Source of the DNA: Ligula intestinalis
Taxonomy: Eukaryota; Platyhelminthes; Cestoda; Diphyllobothriidea; Diphyllobothriidae
DNA: 64,000 nucleotides
Assembly (NCBI GenBank): GCA_036362985.1
Contig: JAYGXS010000003.1
Coordinates: forward strand, 42,331,635-42,395,634
Direction: 5' to 3'
This document shows positions 26,701-36,697 of the stretch, in pieces. The notes below the pieces were generated by a model, which did no database searches, was not told the DNA's origin, and saw nothing but the letters and a program-made list of their open reading frames with translations. A program made the position numbers and the translations under genes. The stretch's first letter is position 1, and every line of letters begins with the position of its first letter.

Positions 26701-26890
26701 GTATTATTTGCCCATCTTTTATTTTCAGGCCCTTTGCCCCGCTTTCGGTCCTCTCTCTCAATTCTGTCCTTAGTTGCCTTATTTTCATCCGCTCCCTCGG
26801 CTCGTATTCTGACTGAAAAAACACTTGCTTGTGCGAATTTCGTAAGGCCATTTTTCCTTTTAGTAGTTTTGATGCCAAGCCTTCGTTATC
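23774..26890 (-). pseudogene. LINE ORF2: APE endonuclease, RT, C-term; frameshifted
   Basis: The ORF2 frame is open from about 26,890, inside ORF1, with no ATG before the endonuclease (ILTANVQSLFNKLDE). Endonuclease motifs: LTETWLSKD, VTYHPPN, LLVGDFNAPGDDW and FGSSDHIMLYFEY. Reverse transcriptase motifs: [66 protein letters not shown] and VMFADDINIW, with catalytic aspartates present. C-terminus: LEQMQRRATKMVDGL, LRGHPYKV and FFSQRVVRPWNLLPSE. Frame changes near 25,715 (an A-run) and 25,560, and between 24,530 and 24,240, inactivate it. Confidence 0.85.
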
Positions 26891-27835
26891 GAATATAACT
26901 TTGAGAGGCCTTGGGTTTGTTTGTAGGTCGTGGCCTAGGTCTGCTTTACCCAGACGGAAGGCTTTATTTACGGTATAGGTTTCCCCATTCTTTAGGACAG
27001 CGCTGACGTATTCGTGTATTCGATCATAGTCGTGTGCAACTCGTTCCGTTGAACTGTCAAACGTGGATTCAGGAGCATCCTGTATGATAATGTTGTTTTT
27101 CCGATTTATGGACGACTTCTGTAATACCTTACCTGTAGTTCCGTTTAACACGTCTTGAACAACTATGCAGTTTTGTCGGTCAAGGGAAACCCGTGAATTA
27201 TTTCCAGTCTTACTGCTATCGGAAGACCCCGAGATGTTGTTAGGAATAGTTTTTGACTTTGTGTTTCCGCTACCATCGCCAGAGATAGGCTTCTTCTGGA
27301 GTCTGGGATGGCACTGATCAGGTCTGGCTTCGTGCTGACCCTCTTCTACATTTGTGGTTTCCTTCTGTGATTTGTATGCAGCCTAAGCATACCCACTAGG
27401 AGTGGTTGATGTGCTGGGTACATTTTGCACTTTCGGTCCGGAAAATGAGCTTATAATTAGCGGGGTTTTTTATTCGGAAAGTTCCTCATATGCTGAAATT
27501 GGGCGCAGAGTATTAGTCCCGCAGACCGTTAGAGATGTTTCTGTAGAATCTTGATCACGGTGCTCCTCGTCGAGGACAACTTGACCATTTATGTTACTTG
27601 CCTGATCATTTTTGTGCGTAGACGCTTCGGCAAGAGATGCTGCTGCTGCGTACGTTAGGTCCCCTCCCTCAAGTTCATGCATCGCCAGTGTTTCCTCGTG
27701 AGGGAAAAATCGAGAAAAGTTCTTCAGCTTTTCCAGCTCCACTCTAAGACTATTTACCACCTCCTCAAGTTTCGTTAATTTGTTAAGAAGGGTAAAATAT
27801 GATATGCAGGCTTCATCTTTATGAGTTGCATCCAT
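26627..27835 (-). pseudogene. LINE ORF1 (nucleic-acid-binding protein), two stops
   Basis: One frame of 403 codons from ATG at 27,835 to TAA at 26,627, interrupted by a TAA near 27,470 and a TAG near 27,385. The N-terminus is a probable coiled coil (LLNKLTKLEEVVNSLRVELE), then a low-complexity S/T/N-rich stretch. Two copies of a short hydrophobic motif follow (CIVVQDV near 27,165 and NIIIQDAPES near 27,090). Then come AFRLGKADLG, RPLKVIF, KMALRNSHKQVFFQ and a basic end. The order resembles ORF1p RRM-like domains that bind element RNA. The T-run encoding 'FF' sits at 26,816-26,821. Confidence 0.8.
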
Positions 27836-27927
27836 TAAACATTTAGTTCGCTAGGCAGGAGGACTTTTCACTAAGCTTCGTGACCGATCTTTTGTATTTG
27901 ATGACTGAATTTGATCCTTACGGCTAT

Positions 27928-28007
27928 ACGCTTCTATAGCTCCATCGGTTAGCCATTCGACTTCCACCCGAGGTATCCGTGGTTCGATTCCCGGCCCCGC
28001 TGGCAGC
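27928..28007 (+). repeat. tRNA-like (SINE-type) sequence
   Basis: Contains an A-box-like TAGCTCCATCGG (27,937-27,948) and a B box GGTTCGATTCC (27,981-27,991) at tRNA-like spacing. The anticodon and acceptor stems do not pair convincingly, so I do not call a functional tRNA. It lies about 100 bp upstream of, and antisense to, the ORF1 start of the LINE at 23.6-27.9 kb. Confidence 0.55.
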
Positions 28008-28650
28008 TTTGTAGAATTATCGCGAGCAATAGTTTCTACCTCCATTTTAATTGTAAACGAAAAGATTAAATTCAAAATGTTAAATTTGCCTTTGTGACTG
28101 TGACGTAGTATGTTGACTGATATTCAAAATAACGAAAATCTTCCGACGGTGTGTAGAGTACTGCAAATATTTGAATCAGACTGAGTAGACAATACGCCTA
28201 ATTGCTTAGAAGCACTTTCAAATATGTATAAACAATATGCAGGATATTCAGGAACGACTCAGCCATTTGTAGATCTTCGAGCTCCTGAATAACTGCTAAT
28301 CTTCGTGAAAGCTTGAGATCCTTGAACGTTGGTCTTTTTAGGCTGTTTTCGCTTGTTTGATTGTAGGTTGCGAGTTCAGTTCAACGACTTGAGAAACAAA
28401 TTCCACTTTGATTCCGTCTTCTGATGAATTTCGACACAATAAAAATTCCATGATGACGAGATTGTCGAATAGTATCCAATGCTTAATATCTGGAGTCCAC
28501 GAGAGTGTCCAGAAGTGTGAAATCCCGAAACGACTAAATCCCTTTGAGTCCAAAAAAGTCAAACCGATTTCGAAGGACGCGCGGTGTATCGATCATGTCC
28601 GCTGTTATAACATTCATACGTTGGTGTAAAGACGACCATTTCAGTCCCCC
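28008..28650. other. no recognisable gene; short shared repeat
   Basis: 'GGATATTCAGGAACGACTC' near 28,240, with the ~60 bases before it, recurs in altered form near 43,020. Nothing else recognised. Confidence 0.4.
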
Positions 28651-28840
28651 TGCCACCTACGGGCAAATGGGATAGAATAACTGAGAGATAAACTATAAAT
28701 CAACTTACTGAAAGCTTTCGTGCATCCCGTTCTCGGGCACCTGTCCTCTATGAACAATGCCCATTGCCTCCTACTTACTGCTGTCGGTCCATGTGTTCAA
28801 AGCTAAAGCTAAAGCAGAATCTACCGCAACAAACCTTGCC
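28651..28840 (+). repeat. local direct repeat, copy 1
   Basis: Shares TGCCACCTACGGGCAAATGG, ACTTACTGAAAGCTTTCGTG, CTCGGGCAC and CCTTGCC, in order, with 29,142-29,336. The offset is about 490 bp, same orientation. No conserved frame; a local duplication or two copies of an unidentified element. Confidence 0.65.
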
Positions 28841-29141
28841 AACTTTCACTGGGTATCCCGTTGACCGTGTCGGTGTCCCCTTATTAGGACCCATAGCCTA
28901 GCTTTGGAAAAGGTGTCCAGTCCATTCTCGTGATGGTCGGTTTCTTCACGAAATCAGCCCGAGGTTGAAACCTTGGGAGAAGCTTTCGTGCACGCAGTCG
29001 TCCTGGCTATTTGCTATATTGTAGAACACGCACTTGGGTTGGCCCTTACAAGGCACACTCTGACAGAAGAAAATCAGTCAAGACCTCCAACGTTGCCAAC
29101 TTTCGTACGCATCTGCGGATTGAAAACACCCGCACGTCCAC

Positions 29142-29336
29142 GTGCCACCTACGAGCAAATGGGGTAGAATAATTGACAGATTAATAATTAATCGACTTAC
29201 TGAAAGCTTTCGTGTATCCCATACTCGGGCACTTTTCCGCTACTAACACTGCTCATTGTCTCCTTCCACTTGCTGTTTTCCGTCCATGCGTACGAAGCTA
29301 AGGTTGCAGCCCTCTCTCAACCGTACGATCCTTGCC
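29142..29336 (+). repeat. local direct repeat, copy 2
   Basis: Second copy of 28,651-28,840, diverged by substitutions and small indels. Directly downstream (29,500-29,650) is a patch of repeated 'gtctat/agatatct' words that I could not resolve into units. Confidence 0.65.
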
Positions 29337-29928
29337 GTTTATTCTTTCGCGGATTTGGTTGGATCTTGACCTTGGCGCGCAACTCGATTTTCCGCAGCTA
29401 AGTTAATTTTCAAATTTTAATAGGAGTTATCGTATCCTCTCGAATTTATTGGCATAATTGTTGTTGATAATTTGAATTTCTAACCCCTAAGCCACACCAC
29501 AAACCGGCGGTCCCCTAGTAGCAGTTAACGTCTATGGAAGGTCTACAGAATGTCTATCCATAGAGATTCTAATATCTATTCGTAGTCTATTTTGGACCCC
29601 TTTTAGATATCTATCTAAATTCTATTTATAGAGATACATAGCGATCGGCCATAAAGGCGGCTTTCGCTTGGCATTAGACACCCTTTCGTGGCAGAACGAC
29701 CCATTTATTACGTTAAAGCCCCCCTCATTCAAAATAATCATAAGGCGGAAAGTGGTTTGTAATATTCATATAAAAATTTATTAAAATATTCTAAAAATAA
29801 AAATGTACAAGTAATCTTAGCGTCAGCGCGGGTTTCATTTTCGTATTGTTGGTCCTGTACTTCCCTTGAGGGGCCAGCCGCTCTTTCAAGAAGTAATGTA
29901 AACGTTAAGTATGCATTCGTAGACTTAC

Positions 29929-30652
29929 CATTTGGCGCAGATGCCTTTTGAAGGCGTGCAATGCGCTGATTTTCGCTATCTAACATTACTTTCAGACGCC
30001 GCTTGACGGCGTGCTCCAGTTCGGACACTTTATCTTTCTTCTCGCCATTCCAGGTGCCGAAGAGGTCTGAGTATAAAAGGTCACGCTAATGTATCAGGAG
30101 ACCTACCCATAATTATTTTGTCAAATGGGGATTTCGCAAGGGAGAGTTTTTACTTTTCCCCTTTAAATTCACGTCTAAACTCAATGCATTGTCGAATACT
30201 ACGGCGAAAATACGCTTGACGAAATCATAAAGCTTACTTCCGCCCAGTCCATTCAGATAGGTAATCTAAGGAAAGTAAATTTAACCAGATGTGCTACTTA
30301 CCAAGTCTTTACGGACTTTACATCCGTTAACTGGGCATTTAGTTTCCGGAATTCGGCCGCTTTCCGGAGCGGTTTTTGGACGGGATTCTGAATGACGGTA
30401 GAATCAACCGACGTGAGGGCCTTTGGCTGCTGACGAGTCAGCGCCTCGAGCTGCCGCTGCCGTGACAGCACTTTTCCCAGCATCATCACTTAATGCACTA
30501 TCAGAGACGCTTGGGCTCTCTAGTTCTGTATTTACAACCATACATTTGGCTTCCACTCTCTTCTTCATGGCCTCTTCTACAGCCAACATTTCCTTCTAAA
30601 AATACTTCTTCAAACGGCGTTTTCGCGTACTCCTGGATTCACCCTTAAACAT
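29929..30652 (-). pseudogene. degenerate spliced gene, unknown family
   Basis: Minus strand. From ATG at 30,652 the frame reads MFKGESRSTRKRRLKKYF, then TAG, then KEMLAVEEAMKKRVEAKC... (acidic, S/A-rich), a TGA near 30,407, and TKCPVNGCKVRKDL. It ends at a consensus donor (GTAAGT, 30,301-30,296). A pyrimidine-rich acceptor ending CAG precedes an exon at 30,066-29,929 encoding FGTWNGEKKDKVSELE and LDSENQRIARLQKASAPN, ending at a second GTAAGT donor. Exon phases do not match exactly. Codon-like composition and two good donors argue for a real but broken gene. The N-terminus resembles that of the pseudogene at 55,158 (MFKCASSTTRYRRR). Confidence 0.45.
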
Positions 30653-30985
30653 TGTTAGCAAAGATAGTAAAGGTAAGAAATATTATGGGGAAAAACAACA
30701 GAAATATTATGGAATAGCAGTGGACTTGTCAGGCAGTAGTTGCAGTACGTATACACGTTGCACGCCGCACACGTCAAATAATGCGGTTACGCGCGCGGAC
30801 GGATGTCACAATGCGCTTACAGTGCGCCAACCAATCAGATGTCTTATTGCATTATTGTGGCAACCAATTACGTTACAGCATCGCGTATATCTAGCACTAG
30901 CCTGTGAACGGGCATCAATTAGATATCTAGTTGCTTCTAGGGTCCTTTTCGTTAACTATAGGTGAAAATATACAGTTTTCTACTG

Positions 30986-31345
30986 TTTCACCCGACATAG
31001 CCTCCTAGGAATTCTCTGAGATTCATTTGAAAAACACGTAATTAAGTACGTGAATATTGAATCAGGTTGCATATTTTGAAAGAATACTCTATTTCCAACA
31101 AGAAATAGTGTACACTGGTCAAAATATCACTCCAGATATTTTTCGCCCTACCTAGCCTCATAATTTCACCCGACATAGCCTCATCTGAATTCTTGAAGAT
31201 TTGCATATAAACCGCGTAATTAAGCACGTGAATGTTTATTTTAGATTGCAAATTTTAAAAAGATTTCACGATTTCCAACAAGATACAGTTTACACTTTTT
31301 GCAATATTAACCGAGTTAGTTTTCATCCAGCGTAGACTCCTCGTC
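30986..31345 (+). repeat. ~178-bp tandem units
   Basis: TTTCACCCGACATAGCCTC starts at 30,986 and again at 31,164. The intervening ~178 bp recurs with divergence (shared blocks 'cacgtgaat' and 'tttccaacaaga'). A degenerate third start, TTTCATCCAGCGTAGACTCC, is at 31,321. The array ends about where the LINE at 31.35 kb begins, so the units could be its 5' UTR monomers or an independent satellite. Confidence 0.65.
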
Positions 31346-31380
31346 AATTTTATTTTCTGTATAAGAGAAACTTTCTTGCA

Positions 31381-31710
31381 TTGCCTTGCTTAAAAATATA
31401 TCAAACTGCATATCCTTCTGATATTTTAAACTTCAATATGAAATCACAGTCAGTTTTTAGACGAAAATCCCCCTTTAACGACCCTTTTGGTGTTAAATTT
31501 TTCCAAGATCAACCCGTCTTAAATATGAAAAAACTTAATCTTGATGCTTTGGACACTTTTAATAATTTCATGTCTCAATATGGATGTTTGCTTACGGTTC
31601 TCAGCACCACCTTTGATGGAAATTTCTCGTCACTCACTTCTCAGCAATGTGAGAAATTAGAGCCTTTCATCAATTTGGTGTCTACTGAGACCTGTAACCG
31701 GCAAAAATGA
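31381..31710 (+). pseudogene. leader ORF of second-family LINE, unknown
   Basis: An open frame of 109 codons whose first true ATG is at or near 31,438 (MKSQSVFRRKSPFNDPFGVK). It is hydrophilic, then has an amphipathic stretch (LDALDTFNNFMSQYGCLLTVL) and ends NRQK. No family recognised. It sits between the 178-bp units and the ORF1-like frame, so it may be an N-terminal ORF1 segment separated by a frameshift. Confidence 0.3.
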
Positions 31711-31929
31711 AGTTATAATTTTCTTTGAAAGAATGTCCCAAAACGTTAAATTCCGCTAGATGTTGCCTATCAATTCCTTTATTCGTGTGGCTTTAACGTT
31801 TAGATCGCAGAAGATAAAAGATTGTCTTCTCGAAGCAAATATCTGCCAATTTTGGTCAAACTTTTTTCGGCGATAGAAGTTGACATCCTCTTCTCTCAGC
31901 ATGAGCGTTCAGCTCAATACCTGAAAAAG

Positions 31930-31957
31930 CATAAGCTTTTTATATAAAAAGCTTATG
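31930..31957. repeat. 28-bp perfect palindrome
   Basis: CATAAGCTTTTTAT/ATAAAAAGCTTATG is its own reverse complement over 28 bases. It lies 18 bp upstream of the ATG at 31,975. As RNA it would fold into a hairpin in the leader of the ORF1-like frame. Confidence 0.9.
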
Positions 31958-31974
31958 AAGGGATAAAACCCTAC

Positions 31975-32805
31975 ATGGAACGTAGGAGTTCGCTCGCATT
32001 TGCAAAAACTAAGCCCACTCCTACCCCTACTTTTCCAAAGGTGGTATCTGAGGTCGATTCAAGTTCACGTCCCTCCACATCAGCGACAACGTTAAGTTCA
32101 CCCAAAACCTCACTCAGAATCCTTACTCCTGAGGCCGACGCAAGTTCACGTCCCTCCGGATCAAGGACAACGATAAGTTCACCCGAAACCTCACCCGCAA
32201 TCCTTACTCCTGGCTCGAGTGAAATGCGTTCGCCTTTCGAGCGAACCTCGCCTGCTAAAGAGGCTAAACCTAATAGACCTAAACGTGCCCCCCGTAAATC
32301 GAAGCCAATTGCAAAAATCAGTAATTTACCTAATTATGGGAACCATATTTATATTTCAGCATCTACACCAGATGTAAACACTCACGTTTTTACTTTTCCA
32401 ATCCCCAAAATGGCCCACAATCCACAATTAATTAACTCTAATAATACTGTGAATAGCTTCTCGCAACCTTCTATTCCATTTTCGAATGCCTGTCCTCCGA
32501 CAAATTATGCTGACATTTTAGCATCTATAGCAGATGTAAATACTCACGTTAGTGATTTTCCAAACCCACAAATTGCCCAAATTCAACACATAATTAAATC
32601 TATTAATTATGATCATAGTCTACCATACCCATTTAGGTCATTTTCAAACGTGCGTTTTCCGAAAAGTTATGCTAACTCTTATCATAATCCTATTTTACGA
32701 CCGCCTCCTACTTTTCTTACTCCACAAAATGGGCATCCTTTCCTCAATTTTCAAGCAAAGCTGCCGCCATACAATAATCCATATATATGTAGCAATTATA
32801 TTTAA
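31975..32805 (+). CDS. ORF1-like protein of second-family LINE, 276 aa
   Basis: Intact 276-codon frame, ATG to TAA. Residues ~28-85 hold two tandem copies of an S/P/T-rich unit (SSRPS-S-TT-SSP-TS--ILTP). Residues ~90-115 are strongly basic (KEAKPNRPKRAPRKSKPIAK). The rest consists of two diverged ~60-residue repeats containing DVNTHV-(T/D)FP-P, the second also with ADILASIADVNTHVSDFPN. There is no zinc knuckle or RRM that I can see. Its place just before an endonuclease-RT frame makes it the element's ORF1, probably an RNA-binding protein. It overlaps the ORF2 frame by 197 bp. Confidence 0.55.
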   Translation: MERRSSLAFAKTKPTPTPTFPKVVSEVDSSSRPSTSATTLSSPKTSLRILTPEADASSRPSGSRTTISSPETSPAILTPGSSEMRSPFERTSPAKEAKPNRPKRAPRKSKPIAKISNLPNYGNHIYISASTPDVNTHVFTFPIPKMAHNPQLINSNNTVNSFSQPSIPFSNACPPTNYADILASIADVNTHVSDFPNPQIAQIQHIIKSINYDHSLPYPFRSFSNVRFPKSYANSYHNPILRPPPTFLTPQNGHPFLNFQAKLPPYNNPYICSNYI

Positions 32806-33829
32806 GCTAATTGTAGACCACAGCAATCTTGCTTTCCGCTTTTGTTTCTCCCATGTCGCTTCCCTTTCCGCCACCAAGTTTTCCTTTTTTATAAATACTG
32901 ATGAGCGTGACCTGCATCTCAGGGATACGCTCAGTATAGTTTCTCTGAATGCGAGATCAGTTGTAAATAAAATGACGGAGCTCAGAACAGTAGCTTTTGA
33001 GCTTGATCCAGATGTTATTTGTATCACTGAATCTTGGGCTCACTCTCTCATCTCTGACTCAACGCTCGCGATCGATAATTTTAGTTTGTACCGACAAGAC
33101 TGCATTGAAAAACGTGGCGCTGGTTGCCTTCTTTATATTAAATCATCTTTTGTAGATTTTCCGTTTCATCTGAGCATTTCGTCGTTTTCGGGAGATGTCT
33201 GCTTTATTTCAGTCATCCTCCCGCTTAATAAAAAAGCTGTACTTGGCTCTGCGCTCTGCAAACTGTTTGCAAAAGTTGCAGAAGCTAATGTTGATGTCAA
33301 AATAATCATAAGTGATTTTAATCTGTCAGACGTTGACCGGGAGGCAAATACTTGTCCGCCAAAATTTAAGAAATTGGTAGAAACTATTAACTTTGCAAAC
33401 ATGTCACAACTGGTCAGTTCAGTGATTAGTAATGAGAGAATATTAGATTGAATTTTTACAAAAGACGTCCACCCTCTCTTTATGAATTTTCATCGTGATC
33501 TCTTCACAAGTGACCACGCATTAATTCAGGGTTGTTTTACAGTCTCCCTTTCTGCAAAGCCTGAGGTAAAATGCAATAACCTCGAGTTTGCTAACGCAAA
33601 CTATGAATTAATAAATGACTTCGTAAGTACTCTAGATTGGCATACTATCTTTTCTACTAATGATCCAATCTTTTTCAATAAACATTTACAAAACCTTACA
33701 GAATAAATGCAGACTTTTATCCCACTTAAGCCTATTAAATCAAATTCAGCTTCCTCTTACATTCCACATCTTCTCTAAAATAGACTTAAAAAATTACGGA
33801 AGCAACTTAAGGATCCGTCTAATAGCTCT

Positions 33830-34320
33830 TTGTCGGTGCACTTGTAATACAGCTGAACTGAATTGGCACAACCATTTTTCCTGTGTTTTACTAAAGTGGT
33901 CTGGATCCGGTTGTGCAGAGGTCGTACAGTGTGTTTTACTTGTGGTTCTTTTGTAGAATCAACTGTGGCCAACACTATCCCATCCCCCGTAGTAGCCTCC
34001 AGCTCTACACTCCCTTTGGACTGTCAGCCTACGATTCCGGACCATATTGTCTGTGAGATTTCCCCGTAACCACTTTCCAGTACTGTATACCCCAGTTTCC
34101 CTTTCTCCGTCTGTATAGACAATAAACCATTCTTATCTCTCTCACTGCTTCATTACTTATCAGAAGTATGGGTGATATTAATGTGGATTATGCCGGGAAC
34201 CTCCAACGTGAGCCTTTTAGCTCGGAGACTATACTGAAGACGCACGAGGAAACTCCTGCTTCAACACCAAAACATACCGTACAAATGGGGGGCGCTACAC
34301 ACGTAAGGATAGCGCAAATA
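33830..34320 (+). mobile_element. unclassified insertion inside LINE ORF2
   Basis: ORF2 reads RLKKLRKQLKDPSNSS up to about 33,826 and resumes near 34,325 (ALKIRLARDRRRESLALND), with unrelated DNA between. The insert has an inverted repeat GCACAACC/GGTTGTGC and a C/T-rich stretch with 'CCCCCGTAGTAGCCTCCAGC'. That stretch resembles two units at 49,405-49,555. It also has AATAAA at 34,122 and a short frame beginning MGDINVDYAGN. A retroposed fragment or LTR remnant are both possible; I see no clear target duplication. Confidence 0.5.
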
Positions 34321-35144
34321 TTTAAATTAGCGCTAAAAATAAGGCTTGCACGAGATAGGCGTAGAGAGTCCCTGGCACTAAATGATGCTAACGCTTCCAA
34401 ATTCTTTGCTCAAGTCTTCAATTTTCGGTCATCCGCTAATCTTCAGAAAGTCATTCCACCTTTACTCGATAGTAGTAATCATTTTGTTACAGAGGATTTG
34501 ACCAAAGCAGAAATTTTAAATTCCTTCTTCGCCAACTTCTTTACAATTGAGACTAGTCCAACACCCGAAATACCTCTGATGTGTGATGCAAATCTCACTA
34601 CAATTGATTTCTCACCTACAAGTTTTCATAAAGAAATAGCTCGGCTCAACAATTCACATTCAGTCGGGGCAAATAACATTCCGAACTCATTAATTAAGCA
34701 ATTAAGGGATTTTCCTCCTTTACTGAGCAAATTATTTACAATATTTCTCGAAAACGGTTTTTCCCTGATTCTTGGAAAACTTCTATTGTAATTCCAGGTT
34801 TTAAATCTGGTTCCAGATCTGACATTTAAAATTATCGCGGTGTTCATAAAACACCTTCTCTAGCTAAACTGTTTGAAAAATTAATCACCAATAAAATTAC
34901 AGATTTTTGCATAAGCAATCAAGTATGAAATATATCTCAGCATGGTTTTTACCGGACCGATCTTGGGAAAAATGTCATATGCCTTTTCTTAATCTACTCA
35001 CTTCTCTTCGTAACGATCATTTATCTGTAGTGGCTATCTATTTTGACCTTAGTAAGGCATTTGATACTCTACCCCTGACGCTATTTTAAGCGGTTTCCTT
35101 CAAGGTACCGTTCTGAGCCCCCTGTTGTTCTTGATTTATATCAA

Positions 35145-35189
35145 TGAGAGTGTTTAACTATTGTTGAAAACGATAGTTAAGCACTCTCA
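35145..35189. repeat. 45-bp hairpin between RT motifs B and C
   Basis: TGAGAGTGTTTAACTAT and its near-perfect reverse complement ATAGTTAAGCACTCTCA flank an 11-base loop, between the motif B and YADD codons of the second-family LINE. It looks like a tiny inverted duplication. Confidence 0.8.
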
Positions 35190-36697
35190 ATCGTATATAT
35201 ACGCAGACGACTTGAAATGTGTATCCTCCTTCTCGAATTCCACGGCTGAGCGATGCTTATAATTCATTCATTCGGATTTGGACGCTCTATCTGCGTGGAG
35301 CTCCACGTGGCAGATGGAGTTCTCACCTTCTAAGTGCCAGTTCATGTGTTTTAGGCCTGAAAATCTGCCACAGCCTATCATTTTTCAAGGTTGCCCCATG
35401 ACTGAATGTTCTACCATTAAGGACTTAGTTTTAAGTTACACCAATAAATTAGATCTTTCACCAGGCTGATAGAATTACAGCAAAAGCTGCTCAGATATGC
35501 GGCTTCATCTCTTATAATTTCTACCTTCCCGAATTGAAACTAAGACTTTATCATATGTATGTGCTTCCTATTCTCGAATACTGTTGACCATTCTTCGGTC
35601 TAATGAACGAATCTAGCCGTTCAAAAATTGAAAGTGTCCAAAGAAGATTCACTCAAAGGGTCCTCTATCCGGCATTTTCAGCTACTTCATTCTCAGATAG
35701 CTGTGAGATAACAAACCTGAAATTTCTTTGGGTCGAGAGACTGGAAGCAGGGTTTTGTCTCCTGTTTTGCCTGAATAATAATTCAAATCTCCCCAAGATT
35801 TCTGCCCTTACTCCCGTTACTCGCCCTTACAACCTAAGAAATTCAACGTTGATTATACCTCCTCCTGCTTCTTCCACTTCTAAACGATCTCTATTTTTTG
35901 CTTCTAGGTATAGCTATCTTTGGAATAATTTGCCAATGGATATTCGGGCGTTGACTGGTCTATGTGCATTTAAGCGAAGACTGCACATTTATCTTAACAC
36001 TGAATCTATTAACCTTTTGTTTTCCTCATCTTTTCCGGGCAGCTTTCTCCACGATCCCGAGAAAGGACCATTGCGAATTTAGGATCCCTTCTTGAAACTA
36101 TCTTTCTCTGCCTCGTGTCCCCAGGAATCAAGACGCAGTCTTGATGGCTCTCGTTTCACTGGTCATCAACTATCATCAGAACCTTATATTTGGTCGCATC
36201 TCAGACATCCTCAACGATAATCTTGTAGATTTGACGGACTTTTGGATCTCATACGGCGGTGCCCATCACGATCATAAACTGGTGGGTTCCCTATGTTCTA
36301 TTATGCCGCACCGGTTTTGGAACCCGAGTGTAGTGTCGGGAACCCGTCTATACCAGTAATGTTTCGTTAAGACCTATTGTTCTGCCCCACGCTCAGCTTC
36401 GACTGAGTTTGCTTCCAAGACCCCTACTTAGAGAGGCAGTGGGTATCAGAATACATAGTCAGAATAAAGATAACGATGTGGCTCATCTGTGTGTGCTCTT
36501 GAATTTCACTTTCCGCAGGACACTGCTATATTCCTTTTTTTGAATCTAACAAATTCACTTCTAAACAGTTATACTCGTCTTATAGTTATAGACTTCGGAT
36601 ACTGTTTGTTAAAACAATTATTTCTAGTACTTCGTGTTATCCAGTTTTTGGTTTATTGATGAGACCTATTGGGCCAGAAATATACAACTTATTATTA

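Larger units (their letters stand above)
23600..27900 (-). mobile_element. CR1-like LINE, near full length, mutated, minus strand
   Basis: Order on the minus strand: ORF1 (27,835 to 26,627), ORF2 (about 26,890 to 23,774, overlapping ORF1 in the -1 frame) and a 3' UTR containing 'AGGGTCTTCAAGGGCATT'. That UTR motif is shared with the copies ending at 38,895 and 58,908. Few lesions separate it from coding capacity, so it is relatively young. The exact ends are not visible. Confidence 0.85.
32609..36082 (+). pseudogene. ORF2 of second-family LINE (EN-RT), broken
   Basis: The frame opens at ATG 32,609 inside ORF1. The endonuclease part begins SLNARSVVNKMTELRTVAFE, with DVICITESWAHS, IIISDFNLSDVD and FTSDHALIQGCF. 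A TGA interrupts near 33,450. After the insertion at 33,830-34,320 comes FFAQVFNFRSS..., a frame change near 34,790, then reverse transcriptase motif A (AIYFDLSKAFDTLP), motif B ([20 protein letters not shown]) and motif C (YIYADDLKC). Motifs B and C are separated by an inserted 45-bp hairpin. C-terminus: IESVQRRFTQRVLYP, RPYNLRNST and YLWNNLPMDIRALT. Catalytic aspartates survive but the frame does not. Confidence 0.8.
31346..36697 (+). mobile_element. second-family LINE (AT-rich), decayed, plus strand
   Basis: A non-LTR element distinct from the CR1-like copies. Order: leader frame (31,381-31,710), S/P-rich ORF1-like frame, ORF2 with APE-like endonuclease, reverse transcriptase and a C-terminus ending ...YLWNNLPMDIRALT. 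A long 3' UTR ends at CTTATTATTATTATC (about 36,684-36,698), a TTA-repeat tail. ORF2 is broken by frame changes, a TGA and an unrelated insertion. Base composition is clearly more AT-rich than the other LINEs. Confidence 0.8.
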
